Below are positions 39,201-51,630 of a stretch of DNA of 64,000 nt, piece by piece. The position numbers were made by a program, and so were the translations under genes. The DNA is from Apricaphanius iberus. Lineage: Eukaryota > Chordata > Actinopteri > Cyprinodontiformes > Aphaniidae. The DNA lies in assembly GCA_028564705.1 (NCBI GenBank), contig JAPXFQ010001786.1, positions 620,001 through 684,000 of the forward strand, read 5' to 3'. Numbering within the stretch: the stretch's first letter is position 1; each line of letters begins with the position of its first letter. Below the pieces are notes generated by a model. It searched no databases. It was not told the origin of the DNA and saw only the letters and a program-made list of their open reading frames with translations.

Positions 39201-42200
39201 AAAACTTATTTGCAATATATTTATTTAGTCATAAAGCAATGAATTAATTGTTGGTAAGGAGCAAACATTAAGTTATTTGGATTTCCCTTCTTCAATGCTG
39301 CCTCCCCATTACCAACCACAGGTGAGTGTTCAGCTACTTCCAACTGTTTAATTTATCAAAATCTAATCATTATGTAAAAAATACACTGAAAGATATTAAT
39401 ATTAGTGAGATAAACATTTAAATAGTTTAGTCTTTGTTTTAATCAGGAAACAAATATTTTGACAAAACCACATTTAGGCGGAAAACGTGCTATGAATGTG
39501 TAAGATTTTATACTTTTTAGACAGCTATGACAAATACATAACTTTAAGAAATCTCATCTATTTTATTTATTAAAAAATTCAACTTGCAATTCAAATATAT
39601 ATTTTTTTATTTAAATGTCGTAATTCATATTTTCCAAGTATCTCATAGTCTGGTTCTGAATGGTGATGCTGCAAGCAGAAATAATCTCTTTTATATGTCA
39701 GTCGCACAAAAAAGCTGAGGATACCACTGACTAGATTGTTGCTGTATGACAATCTCAGGAATGTCATGACATGATAGCAGGTAGATTCCCATGCAGCAGA
39801 AGCAATATGCCCCAGTAACCTGTCCTGGATGACACCATCAGTTGTTGGCTAATCCACCTTGTTTGCTTTTTGTCGTTCATATTTAAATCTATCTGGTTGT
39901 TTGTTTGTGCTTTTCAGTGAGACTGTTGTTTTTATGAGTTGTTTGTCACTGGGGGTTCTCAATTCCCATTGTTTCTTTGCTCTCTCTTTCCCTGCAGGTG
40001 TACAAACAGATGTCCACTCTTCTTATTCTAGTTTTCTTTATTAATGTTCCTCTCTTCTATTCTTAACTCCCTATTTTTTTATCCTTTTGTCACACCTCTC
40101 TTTATTTTCATTCGTTTCTGTGCTAATGCAGGTAGTATGGGTTTGAGAACATTTTCAAGTGCAGCACATGGATATGCATATGGAACTCAGAGTGACCAAT
40201 CATAGTTCAAAAAGACCATGTATTACATGATTTCTCAGTGAACAAGGTCTTTAAAAAATAAAAATTTATAATAAACATAGATGAGTATTATCAGCATAAC
40301 ATAAGACGTTTATTTCTTTCTGTCTCTATTTTGTCTTTAATGGAATTTAAAACTGGAACAAGTGTTCCTAAATAACTTACTTTTTGATTAAAAAAAACTG
40401 TTTTTAACTAGTTTTCTTTTAACAAATAATAATATAAACTTATCCTAAATTTTGAAGGCGGAAATCGGGAAATGTGCTTTTAAATTTTCATTTTCTTTAT
40501 TGAAAAAGGCATGATGAAAGTCTGTCCTGTTGACTCCATCTTGTTGAGGATGAAGTCTGTTGTGGCAGACTAAGTGTCTTTCTTGCTGAAAGATTAAAAC
40601 AGACTTGGTTGGATCCTGTGGGTACCACATCAAACTATTACTTACTGGAACAATTATTTGGATAAAGGCATGTTGGTAGCTCTGTGATGAGCTGGTGTTT
40701 GTAGTTTGATTACATTTATATATTCATCCTTAACTGATGCAGGTTTAAGTGCTCTTCACAGTAAGCAGCCATCCTCTTGTTCACTTCATGATCATCAATT
40801 TTAGTCTTGTTACTGTTTCTAATACCACAAACAGGATGCTTCATTCTGTAAATCTGCCATGGCAAGTCTGTAAAGAACAAGTACAGTAAAAAACTGAAAA
40901 CAGCTGACAGCTCAACATTCAGACTGACTGTCCTCCAAACAACAGATGTTTGTTTCTCTAGTGTTTCCTATGAAAATTACACACAACTGGCAGGCTTTGA
41001 AGAGTTGTAATCAACTTCTCATCTCGTCTCTGTTTTGAAGTTGTCAGGTCAAAGGGATGTTCAGTAAACATATTCACATCTGTTGGAAATTGTGAAAATG
41101 TGGAAAGCTAATTGGCTGTTGATAGGTGGAAGACGGACAGAGATTTGTCTTCTGACAGGCTTGATGAAGGATAACACTTGCTGCACTTAAGCTCTGAAAT
41201 TAATGAAACTACAGTATGATGGGTTCTCAGTTATGTTTCGTAGAATGAAAATGTGTGAACAGCTATTTGAAGCCTTAAAAGTTGCACAATAACTTCTCAC
41301 TGAAAGTTTTTTTCCATTATTTCTTATCAACATCTACATTGTAATGCAATATGAAAACATCTAAGATTTGAAACAATGCAATCGGAATACAAGTAAGCAA
41401 AAGCGTAAGAGTTTCAAAATCTGTTTTCAATTGCAGGTTCATCAAAGTAGCCGCCTTGTGATTTCATAACAACTACATACATTGTTAATTGTGTCTGGCA
41501 GTCTCATGTGGTCACCAAATGTAGCTGCTCTAAGAATTTCGAAGGAGTTCCCACATGTGCAGACCATTTGTTGACTGCCTCTTCTCCATGGAGTCTAGCC
41601 TAATCTATACCTTCGTATTCAAAGGTCTGGTGATTTTATATATTTAATGAGGCCATCAGTACTCTCTTTTGTGAAATATTGCTTATAAAACGTTTATTGT
41701 TTTATTGTTATGTGGATCATTGTTTTATGAAATACCACTTGCCATTCATTCTTTTTTAGAAAAGAGCTGAGCTTTTGACTGATTTCTCTATACATGCTAT
41801 CAGAATGTCGGAGTGGCCGACAGAGCCATTTTCGTTGCCATTTCAGGAACTACCGGAGTACCTGTATGGTAGTATGTACTCAGAAAGAGGCCTATCAAGT
41901 TGCTCATTGCACCAATTCTTTGTAATTTCAAGGGAGATGAGCAATTGTTGCTAACAACTGCCTTTGTAAAAATAAGAAGAGTTAATGGCAAAGCAATTGA
42001 TAACATTAGGAAACAGAAATGCAACAAAAAGGCCAATTGTGTATGAAGACACAGGGGCTGAAGAACAGTGCAACAGATTACCCTATCTAAATAAAAGATC
42101 TTTTTAAATTACCCTTAAGTGCAGATGGTGGAAATTTGCCCAATGTTCTGACCATAACCATGGTCATGGGATTTGAATAAAACTACCCAGGGAATGTCAC

Positions 42201-42589
42201 AAAAAAACTTGTAACCAAGGTAGAGTGTAACAGTGGCAGTAACAACAATGACAATGGAAGCTACATGCAAGAACATGTGGTGCAACAAAGAAGCCGAGTT
42301 GATTAACCTTTGGCAGCAAAGACAGTGTATATGACATTTTGTTGTTGCCATATTGGGTATCTGTTGGCTTTAAGTAACGTGCGCTTTTCATCGACATATG
42401 CTCATGCACATACAGTGTGCCATAAAGCAGCCATTTCCGACAGCTGAAAAACGCACAGTATGAGATAGGCTTAAGATACCGTAAACTGTTATGCCATCTT
42501 TGTGGAAGCTTTAAGTAGTCCACTAGAATCAAAGGTTGCAGTTGATGTGGTTTGTAGAGATGTCTGGGTCTCCTACCTAGAGCTGTTAA
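39201..42589. other. Long AT-rich interval without recognisable genes
   Basis: No open frame longer than about 110 codons and none with a family I know. The sequence is not obviously repetitive and may be unique intergenic or intronic DNA. One isolated CAG|GTGAGT donor-like site is at about 39320 and has no clear partner. Confidence 0.4.
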
Positions 42590-42680
42590 TCACGACATTG
42601 TCTAGGACAACCAAAAGGTAGGTAGGTAGTTGGGTAGGATGGATGAAGGGATGGATGGATAGATGGGGATAGACAATCCC
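42590..42680. repeat. GGAT/GGTA-rich microsatellite
   Basis: Imperfect tetranucleotide run: TAGG, then GGAT/AGAT units. Confidence 0.75.
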
Positions 42681-42764
42681 ACTAAGCACAAAGAAAAAAT
42701 AATTGTTTTGTAAAATAATTTGGTCTTAAAGGGATTATGTGAATTTTGAATTATGTGTTTTCAG

Positions 42765-42904
42765 GCCAAACACCTAACTGCAGCCTGAATGGTAAGCTCA
42801 TACATGAGGCTCACACATGCTGTGTAAGCCTCACAAGGAAACAGAAACAACAGCTTAGTCAGTCCTTGACAATTAACACATTTGCAGTCATGACTTCAAC
42901 TGAG
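42765..42904 (+). CDS. Candidate internal exon of an unknown host gene
   Basis: An open 140-nt segment is flanked by a good acceptor (TTATGTGTTTTCAG) and a good donor (GAG|GTAAGA). In the frame entered in phase 1 it has no stop, ends in phase 0 and encodes NCSLNGKLIHEAHTCCVSLT and a Lys/Gln-rich segment. There are no recognisable neighbouring exons. It could be a chance find in 64 kb. Confidence 0.25.
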
Positions 42905-43717
42905 GTAAGAAATGTTATTGTTGTGTAAGTTTAGTTGAGGTCTGTATTCAAACCTGATGGTCCGGTAGACTCGGTTCGATTGGGGACCAAAATTGCAGCA
43001 TTGTTGGTTTTTTTAGCTGGTGCGGTTCGCATTCACACTGGCTTTTTATTATCAGAAAGTCTAGAGCTTTGAGCAACAATTTCACCTATCCTATCCTGGT
43101 GGCGCTGTTGTAGAGGTGTGCTTCCTCCTGCCTTGGGGGAACTTCCAGTACAGCTGAAAGTAAACAAACACGAAGGAATAGCTAATTGTAGCGGTTTTAC
43201 TATTAATCTGTTGTCTTTTTGCTAATGTACCAGATAAATACTAGCAAAAATGACTTTTTGACATGTAACATCCATTTTATTTGCTCAATAAAAACACGCT
43301 TGAAGTGTTGCCTTGACTCATCCACTTATGTTTGAATAATTTTTGTGTGTCTGCTGGTAGTTATTGGGGGTCCTGAAACGCCTGCTCAAACCTATCTTCC
43401 CTTTTTCCACCCATCTCCTCCTCCTCTTATCTGATGTAGCTTACTCAGCAGCTGAGTTGCTGCGCCTGCAGCCCTCCCCCTCCCCTCATCTCCGGTAGAG
43501 TAGCAGCTGCTACAGTTAGCTTAGGCCAATTGTAAGAGTTTGGACTTTGTCTTTGGAAACAATCCTAGACCGAAAAAGATCTGTTATCTTTGCGCAAATT
43601 ACTTCACAGAGGACTGCTTTCTCAACAAAAGCTTTTTTGATAGTGGATTAATAAGCAGATTGGCCCTAAAGGCAAGGCTACTCCATCAGAACTTGTATAG
43701 ATAAGAACAGTGACTTA
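42905..43717. other. Interval with probable non-autonomous repeat, no gene
   Basis: The region around 42960-43060 resembles dispersed fish repeat sequence, but I cannot name it. A pyrimidine-rich stretch is at 43380-43500. No coding sequence is supported. Confidence 0.35.
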
Positions 43718-44821
43718 CGCTGTGTCCACACCAAACATGATAGGAGCGACTAGAGCTTCAGGTTAACATGTAAAATCAAAGGAGGAGCGGGATGAAGCGC
43801 GTCTTGTGGTCCCGCGACACTTCAGAAGCAGATTTGCGTCGCGAAAAAGCTTTTCTGCCTGATTTGCGTGAACAATTTGCGCTACAAATGCAATGGAAAA
43901 TTCGCGCTGCATTTTATGTGGTGCATTTTGTGCATTCGCGTTGGCATCTACCGCTCGAGTTGGAAAAATCTGAACTCCAGCGTCAAATCGCGCCACGACA
44001 ACCAATCAGGGGACAGACTTTCAGTGATTCTGTGACTGTTATGGAGTCACAGCCTCAGCAGGACATGGAGGAAATACTGATAAATACCGTGGCTAATCAC
44101 CCCGAGCTACATGACACAAGCAGTTTTCTATAGAGAGACAGGAATAAAAAAAAATATATAAATAGGTTAAACTATTTAGACAGGAATGCTCTTAAGAGGT
44201 TTGTGGGTGGCTCTTAAAAGAGCTGTTGTTGCTGTAAAAGCAGGAGCTCCTGCACCACGTCCCATGCTGCTCAAATATAATTAACTTTTACGAACAGCAG
44301 ACATATGGACAGCTGCTCAGAAATGTAGGCGAAGCTTGGACCTTCCCGGCACAAACTGGGCGAGCAGGTCACGTTCTCCAGGCGGCGAGGAGCCGGTGTT
44401 TATGAAAGGGTGCTCGCTGGTGTTTATGGATCCCTCCGTCGTAGCTAGATTGTTTCTGTAGCTCACCAAATCCCCAGAGCAGCGGTCCCAGCTCTGCCGG
44501 AGGCCAGGTCGAACACGTAATCCACTCTGTCCTCCAACAGATCGAGACCATAATCCATAATCCATCGGCAGCTGCACTCTAGCCCCAGCTCCGCTGAAGC
44601 CCGGGCTGAACATGCTGTCCTCCATCAGCTCGGTCCATAATCCACCGGCAGCTGCACTCTAGCCTCAGCTCTACTGAAGGCCAGTTCGCGCGTGAAAATA
44701 CCATATTTGAAGCGCATCCAGTTCGTTTTGTACACGCTTTAAGGTGCGAATGTGCACACGAACAGCTAGGCGTGTGTCGTGCTTTTTAGTCGCTACTATC
44801 GCGTTTTGTACGGACACAGCG
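43718..44821. mobile_element. PIF/Harbinger-derived non-autonomous element with TTA duplication
   Basis: The ends CGCTGTGTCC and GGACACAGCG are inverted. TTA is duplicated at 43715-43717 and 44822-44824, which fits the TWA duplications of PIF/Harbinger. Inside, MEEILINTVANHPELHDTSS (about 44056-44130) resembles the start of a MADF domain, the DNA-binding accessory protein of some Harbinger elements. No transposase core was found, so it needed one supplied in trans. The interior is CpG-rich compared with its surroundings. Confidence 0.75.
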
Positions 44822-44829
44822 TTAGGATT

Positions 44830-45065
44830 ACTAACTCAAACTTCAAAACCTATGTAATGTGTGCTTTTATGGTTGCAATGTGAAACGTAGCTTTATACTT
44901 CTGTGGTTTTATGGTTGCAATGTAAAATGTAGCTTAATAGTTTTTTTTATTTATGGTTTTAGTGCAAAACATAGCTTAATTTCTCTCTACATTTGTGATT
45001 TGAATGCAAGACTTAGCCTGATATTTCTGTTTTTATGGTTTCAATGCAAAACATAGCTTCATAGT
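44830..45065 (+). repeat. Tandem repeat of about 50-bp units
   Basis: Four diverged units carry TTTATGGTT(G/T)CAATG(T/C)(G/A)AA followed by C(G/A)TAGCTT. The open frame of 65 codons over it reflects the repeat and not a gene. Confidence 0.75.
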
Positions 45066-45439
45066 GATTAATATTTATAAAAGGGTGCCAAGGAGGTTAA
45101 TTATTACAATGCCGACACGTCTTGTAAAAGCTTCTGAATTCTCTCTCATTTGCGTGTCGTCTTACAATCTCCCGTGTTGCCATTGTTTACCATGGTATTA
45201 TTTTTTCTGAATACTAAAATGAACACTGAATACTTCTGTGTGTAATAGTCGGTATAAGACGCTTTGCAGGGGGAGTTTCACAAACCGTAGGAGGTGCTTA
45301 GAGAGGCAAAGACGAATATCAAGGCGTCAAATACGGAAGTGATGAGAAGGCAAATTTCTTTAAGGTAGATTTTGATATAAACAGGATTTTAAGAATGATT
45401 AAGGGTAACATTTTCATTTGAGTTTGCCTGGAAGAATCA

Positions 45440-46250
45440 TAATACCAGTAATCTAGGTGTAATAATGGACTCAGACCTGAACCTCCAGTGTCACATAAAA
45501 GCAATAACAAGGTCAGCTTTCTATCACCTGAGGAACATTTCTAGTATTAAAGGACTGCTGACACAAGAAAACCTAGAAAAAGTCATCCATGTATTGATTA
45601 CTGTAACAGTATATTCACAGGTCCACCTAAAATATCAATCAGACAAAAGCAGCTGATCCAGAATGCTGCTGCTAGTGTTCTCACTAGAGCCAAGAAAATA
45701 GAGCACATCACCCCAGTTCTAAAGTCATTACACAGGCTCCCTGTAGCTCAGAGAATATACTTCAAAGTGCTTTTATTTATCTATAAATCATTGAATGGGT
45801 TAGCAACAGAGTACATTAGAGATCTGCTATCGTGGTACAAACCATCCAGATCGCTCAGGTCCTCCAGCTCTAGCTTACTGACCGTCCCTAGAGCCAGAAC
45901 CATGCATGGGGAAGAAGCTTTCAGTTTCTATGCTCTTCACCTCTGGAACAAACTACTAGGAGAATGCAAAGCTGCAGAGACACCGAACTCTTTTAAATCT
46001 AAAATTAAAACCTACTTATTTAGAAGTGTCTATGAGTAACTGATCCTATTATTGCTTTTTACTTGCTTGTTTTTATTTTTTTATACAAATTTTTGTCTTG
46101 ATTATTATTTTATTGTAAATGCTTTCTTGTATTTTAATCTTCAAAGGGATTTATGTTCTCTTTTCTGTGTTCTAATTTTAATCATGTAAAGCACCTTCAA
46201 TTGCCTTGTGTTGAAAGTGTGCTAAACAAATAAAATTGCCTTGCCTTGTC
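45440..46250 (+). pseudogene. L2 LINE fragment, RT C-terminus with TTGCC tail
   Basis: It matches the 6704-8225 copy from NLGVIMDSD onward: [48 protein letters not shown]. There is a deletion near 45600 and there are frame changes. It ends with AATTGCCTTG repeats at 46222-46250. Confidence 0.88.
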
Positions 46251-46254
46251 TTTA

Positions 46255-46350
46255 ACAGTAAGAAACCTCCAGCAGAACCTGGGTCAGTACAAGCGGTCAT
46301 CTGCCACGAACATCTGTGGGTTTGAGCAGTGACACAGAAAAAAAAGTAAA
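46255..46350 (-). repeat. Scrap of another L2 3'UTR, inverted
   Basis: AGAAACCTCCAGCAGAACCT and AGCGGTCATCTGCC are the reverse complement of the 3'UTR block seen at 38950-39005. It lies directly after the 45440-46250 copy in the opposite orientation. Confidence 0.7.
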
Positions 46351-48857
46351 AAAATAATAAGTTGATAACAGGACATGGAAGATGTTCGGTCACCGGGAGA
46401 ATCATCTGTTACTCCCCGTCCAACAGGGCATGCTTCTTGAGCATGATATCAGAAACAGTCAGGAATTTGCGATGTTTCGATCACAACAATTAACGCAAAT
46501 TCAGCCAATCCCTGCAAATTCTGCATGTCCTGCAATTTTATCCAATCATCACAATTTTACAGCGGCTCTTACTAACTATGAGCCTCCCTCTCATCATCCT
46601 ATATCTGAGGGTGGCGCATATCATGTACACTCCCTGTTTCTTATGTTAGAGGGATGGAGAATAAAATAAGTTACACTTGCATTTTGCCTAGGAAGGAGCT
46701 ATGGGGTACAGTTTCCTAATTCTAAAAGTGAAAATCCCTCACTTTTAGTAAAATTCACTGTTTTGAATCAAAAATAGGTCACGCATGTGAGTTGTGTGTG
46801 TTTGATGAGAAAAAAAAACACCTTTACCCTTTGATGCACAGACAGCAGTGAGCGGCAAGTTTTCAGGTCAACAATGGTCTTTATGTGAATAAAAGAACAT
46901 ATGGTTTCAATTACTTTAATCAACTGAATTAATTAGGGGTTAAAAACTGTTTTATGACGGTATCTGAGCATATTCTCAGACCTGGAGACTATATTCAATG
47001 CATCTCACTAACCGGGAGCTGACAGTGTATTAAAAAGTTACTGGTGTTTTGCTCCCACACGCCCAATGTTGTGTCAATCAGCCGGACGTGCTGCAGGTTT
47101 TCTTGCTGCTGAATAGATACCTTGCAGGTCAGGAAATCACCTGTTCAGAGTTTTTCCAACTTCGGATCGCTTCAGCTGGCAAAATGTTCACGCTTTTCAA
47201 AACTTTGTCTGAAGTGGTAACTAAGTCCAATCCCCAGTGTGACAGTGCAGCATGGATTCAGTCTTCAGAACATCTAAACCCCCATGAGAAGTCATCCGTC
47301 TGAGACAAAAATCTAAAACCTATATAAAACCTAAAAAAATTCTGAGAAAAAGTCTGAATTCTGAGATTAAAGTGAGAATACATTTTTTTTTTTTTTTTTC
47401 AGTGGCCCTAATCCTCGTCCGTAATCATCTTCCGTAAAAAACCTCTACGGCAATACCACTATTTGATTGCACAAAAATGGCTGCACAGGTCAGTTCCTTG
47501 CAGAGCAGGAGGAAGTTGAGACTGTGCATTCAGACAACAGCAGTTAAACTGTATTTTAAGTGCAATTGTTTAATTTATGTTCATCTGGAATATTAACTTA
47601 AATAAATATTAAACAAATTATCATTTTTAAAATTGACAGGTAAAATTAAATTCTGTGTGGATGTTTTTGACAACGGCAGGTGAAAATGATGGACAATTTA
47701 AAACTCTAGCACGGCTTCTTTTTGAAACCCAAGGGGAATGCCTACCAGTTGGGTCTGCCTAGGATTTTACTTTATATTCCTGGACATAATTTTGTCCCGA
47801 TTGATAAAAGTAGGTAAAAACCTGTACACACATATGTAACTGCTGTGGCGGTGCTGTCTACTTAACAGCACTTATTCATGGATTAGCACTTGTGCTTTTG
47901 CAGAAAATTAACTGGTTGGATCGAGATACCCATGTGGCCACCCGTGAGTGGAGGAGTGTGTTTACTCTGTAACAGGAGCTGAATAGTTTTAGAAGATAGA
48001 TTACAAGTCAGTGCTTTTCCCCACTTACATGTGTTACTTTCTCTTTCAACCCCTATCACAGTCTCACTACCACCATGAGGAGCAGCTTTCCTTTCAGAGT
48101 TAAAGATGGACATTTTCCTTGCACACAGACTGGAAATGGTGATAGGTAAGATTTCTAAAAAAGTGTTAATGTAGAGTTAGACTAATAAAAATGATAAAAC
48201 AGTGCTGCTTTCCGGAAATATGTTTAGATTGATTTATCGCCTATCTTTGGCAGCCTTTATTAACAGCCAACAAAGCTCTATGATAAATACTCCCCTGTGT
48301 AGAATCATAAAACACCTTTAGTGCTTCCTCTCACTAATCTTTAAACACTATTAAAAATGGCTAACTTTGAGATTCTTCCCAAAGTAATGCATCCAAACCA
48401 GTATACCATGTGCCTATGTTTTTGGCCTGTATGGTTTTTTACTGATTAGATGAAAACCTCAGGTTTTTAGTTTCTGGTTGGTTGATTACTTATCAGGGTG
48501 AGCTAACTGTGAAATCTGCAGATTTAATGTCAAAATATTTTCTCAACTTTCTGACACTCCCATAGATTCAGAACTGTGGTATATATTTCAATTCCTAATT
48601 TTTCTCATATAAAAATGACTGGTAGCCTTTTGTGGAAAACAGAGAGAGGTGGGTAAAGTAAACAGAATGTACTTAAGTAAAAATATTACTACTTTAACAT
48701 ATTTTACTCAAGTTAAAGTAAATAGTACTCCACTGAGAAATGAGTAGAAAGTAGCACTTAGTAAAAGGCTATTTTGTTAAGAGTATCTGAGTAACTGATG
48801 ATTTCATTAGATAGAGAAAAATATTTAACATTTACTTTTATATTTTATATCTAATAT
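46351..48857. other. Interval with unclassified repeats, no supported gene
   Basis: 46440-46600 looks like a dispersed repeat (AATTAACGCAAATTCAGCCA) that I cannot name. A poly(T) run is at 47380-47400. The rest is unassigned. One small splice-flanked segment is reported separately. Confidence 0.35.
48062..48145 (+). CDS. Candidate exon of an unknown host gene
   Basis: An 84-nt segment lies between a pyrimidine-rich acceptor (CAACCCCTATCACAG) and a consensus donor (ATAG|GTAAGA). It is open in one frame with symmetric phase. It contains an ATG in a good context (ACCACCATGAGG) followed by RSSFPFRVKDGHFPC. There is no family and no linked exon, so this may be chance. Confidence 0.22.
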
Positions 48858-49232
48858 CCATCCATCCATCCATCTTCTTAACCGCTTAACCACTGCACGG
48901 TGGCGCAGTGGTTAGCGCTGTTGCCTTGCAGCAAGAAGGTCGTGGGTTCGTATCCCGGTCCAGGGTCTTTCTGCATGGAGTTTGCATGTTCTCCCCGTGC
49001 ATGCGTGGGTTCTCTCCGGGTACTCCGGCTTCCTCCCACAGTCCAAAAACATGATAGGTGAATTGATCATTCTTAATTGTCCGTAGGAATGAATGTGAGT
49101 GTGAATGGTTGTCTGTCTCTCTGTGTTGGCCCTGCAACAGACTGGCGTCCTGTTCAGGGTGTACCCTGCCTAACGCCTGATAATTGCTGGGATAGGCTCC
49201 AGCTGCCCCGTGACCCTGAATTGGATAAGCGG
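48858..49232 (+). mobile_element. tRNA-derived SINE-like repeat with 13-bp target duplication
   Basis: Flanked by TTATATCTAATAT at 48845-48857 and 49233-49245. A Pol III A box (TGGCGCAGTGG) and a near-consensus B box (GGTTCGTATCC) are spaced as in tRNA genes at about 48901-48957. The body (CATGTTCTCCCCGTGCATGC, then CCTCCCACAGTCCAAAAACA) is a very common fish repeat, ending GGATAAGCGGTTA. The left end shows the inverse of that end (TTAACCGCTTAA) and an (ATCC)n tail, so part of the copy is folded back. Confidence 0.8.
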
Positions 49233-49245
49233 TTATATCTAATAT

Positions 49246-49494
49246 ATAAAAAAAATTATATTTGAGAATTTTAAAAACTAAAATCCCAAAAACTTGTAAA
49301 TACCTCACATTATTATAAAATATAAAATTCAAGCAAACATAAAGTTTTACAGTTATTTTTTTTATATAACACAAATGAAAATTATTTTAAAGAAGTGGGG
49401 GAGAAAAAAAAGTTAGACTTAGGAAAGGGTTCTTCAAAAAAAAAACACAACACTATTTGACTTTCAGTGCTTCCATACCTAACAGTAGGTACAG
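49246..49494. other. Short interval, no gene
   Basis: AT-rich with an A-run near 49436-49446. Nothing was identified. Confidence 0.35.
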
Positions 49495-50090
49495 TACATA
49501 TCACTTCATCACTTTAGACTGTTGGAGGACAGACTGACCACTTTTCTTCTCTCTTTTACTTTTCTCCTCTACTACTCTCCATATATATTTTTTCTGCTGT
49601 TATTGTGATTTTTAACCCATTTTTCTCTCGGTGTTTTTCTCGCCATAGAAGCTCTACACGGTTTGGTACCCTGCTCAACTATAAAGCCCCCTGCTGGATG
49701 GGGAATATCGGTCCAGATGATGCTCAAAGTCTCCGAGCATCCTCCATGCTGTCTCTTCTCTGTCTTCTCAGACCCCCAGACGGTCGTGGCAGATGACCGT
49801 TTGTACTGAGCTAGGTTCTGCCAGAGGTTTCTTCCTTTCCACTGTCGCTACATGCTTGCTCAGTATGAGGGATTGCAGAGGAATAGCTGTGGTTGGAGTC
49901 TGCATGATCCGGGCACAACCTCACGTTGATGGCTCATTGCAATCTCCTGGGATTCCTTACATAGAAAACTTTTAACTGATTGGAATCTTTTTATAATTGC
50001 ATTGAGATGACTTTTGTTGTAAAGTGCCTTGAGATGACATTTGTTGTGAATTGGCGCTTTATAAATAAAAGTGAATTAAATTGAACATAA
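49495..50090 (+). repeat. L2-type LINE 3'UTR fragment
   Basis: It carries the same order of blocks as 59030-59470 and 59880-60085: GACTGACCACTTTTCTTCTC, CCCAGACGGTCGTGGCAGAT, GGTTCTGCCAGAGGTTTCTT and CATGATCCGGGCACAACCTC. The terminal GTGCCTTGAGATGACATTTG then TAAATAAAAGTGAATTAAAT follows. No RT remains. Confidence 0.8.
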
Positions 50091-50209
50091 ACTAGATTTG
50101 TTTCTAGGTCTTGAGCATTTTTGTTTAAAACATGTTTGTTTTTCATTGAGTGAAATTACTCACAACTCACTGGTTAAATATCTTCTACATGGTGAGGACA
50201 ATCATAGAA

Positions 50210-51630
50210 AAGGGTGAAAATATAAATTTCTCCCTTTAAACCCCTCAGTGTTTTACCAACATATGCAAGTCCACAGGGGCACTTAAGGATATATAACATT
50301 CTTGGTTTTACAAGAGATCACATCTTTTACAAAGTACTCTTTACCGGTGTGCGGATGATGTGTGAAATTGCACTGTTTACATTTGCCACACTTTTAGTTT
50401 CCTGCTTCTACGGGGGGGATGGAATGACAAAGGGGGAGTTGAAGGGCTAGGATTATCTGCCCTAAATAGTATGTTCCTCAGATTAGGTGGTCTTTTGAAG
50501 AAAACTCGATGGGGGGCTCCAAATTGTCCTTTCAGAGAGGGGTCAGTAGAGACACTATGCCAATGTTTGTATATGATAGAGGACATCTTCTTCTCGAGAG
50601 GGGAGTAGGGAATGACACAGCTGATCCTGTCATTTTCAGTTTTAGTTCTGGTTGTGTATGAACAGTCATTTTGTGTTAGATTACAAAAACGTGTAGAAGC
50701 CTCAGTCACCCACTTTTTTGTAGCCCCTTTGTAAAAACCTGTGCTCCAGATACAGCTTTTTATTTTGAACTTGGAGTCTGAAATGCATATACGGCGTATC
50801 CGGTTCATCTGTGTGACAGGTAGGCTTTTTTTCAAAGATGTGGGGTGGTATGATTGTCCATGTCACAGGTTGACCTCCTATACAGTGAGGTGCTAAACTC
50901 ATTACCATTCTTAGTAATGAGAATGTCAAAAAAGTTAATTTGCAACGGATCATGTGCCATAGTAAACGTTAAATGTCTGTTCTCTGTGTTGATGAAAGTC
51001 AGAAAAGCTCTGATTTCATCTTTACTTGAGGTCCATATGAAGAAGACATCATCAATCTACCTTCTGTATGTCGAGATGTGTTGCAGAAAGGGGTTCCTGG
51101 ATGGATTCAGCACCACTTCATCCTCAAACAGGCAATGTATAGAGAGGAAAAGCTGGGGGACATTTTTGGATCCTATATTCACTCCAGATATCTGTAGAAA
51201 GAAATCTTTGTCAAACATAAAGTAGTTTGTAGTCAACACAATCTCTAGCAATTTGAGGATGCAGTCTGTGCTAGGTGTGGTCCTGTCAGCTCTCCACAAG
51301 AAGAAATCCACTGCCCTCAGCCCCCCTTGAATAGGGTCATTAGTATACAAAGACTTAATATCCATTGTTACCAAGATACAATGTTATTTATTTATTTTGG
51401 TGTTGTTGATGAGTTTAATAAAATTTATTGAAATTTAATGAACGCAGGCAAAGATGTAACACATGGTTGAAGAAAGTGGTCCACAAAGGCAGAGATCTTT
51501 TCTGTGAGTGAGCCTATAGCCACCACAATGGGTCTGCCGGGAGGGGTGCTGGTAAATAATTTATGTGGTTTAGGAAGAGTGTAAAAAACTAGAGGTGACT
51601 AGAATAAAGGAATATTCTTGTTTCATAATA
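50210..51630 (-). mobile_element. Penelope-like element fragment (RT and start of GIY-YIG)
   Basis: Read on the minus strand from 51590: FYTLPKPHKLF, PGRPIVVAIGSLTEKISAFV, VTMDIKSLYTNDPIQGGL (RT motif A) and a LTTNYFMFDKDFFLQ block. IDDVFFIWTSSKDEI (motif C) and FDILITKNG follow, then SSIIYKHWHSVSTDPSLKG. The Cys-rich CGKCKQC comes next and finally VIYILKCPCGLAYVGKT, the start of the GIY-YIG endonuclease. Order and motifs are those of Penelope-like elements, probably the Neptune group. It is cut just inside the endonuclease, and several frames are needed. Confidence 0.85.

Noticed and set aside
48895..48960. Genuine tRNA gene
   Set aside because: A and B boxes are present, but the arms do not fold as a full tRNA, and the unit continues into a common SINE-type body with a 13-bp duplication.
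49077..49265. 62-codon frame over the SINE
   Set aside because: It lies within the repeat body and its frame is not conserved. It is a shadow of the SINE.
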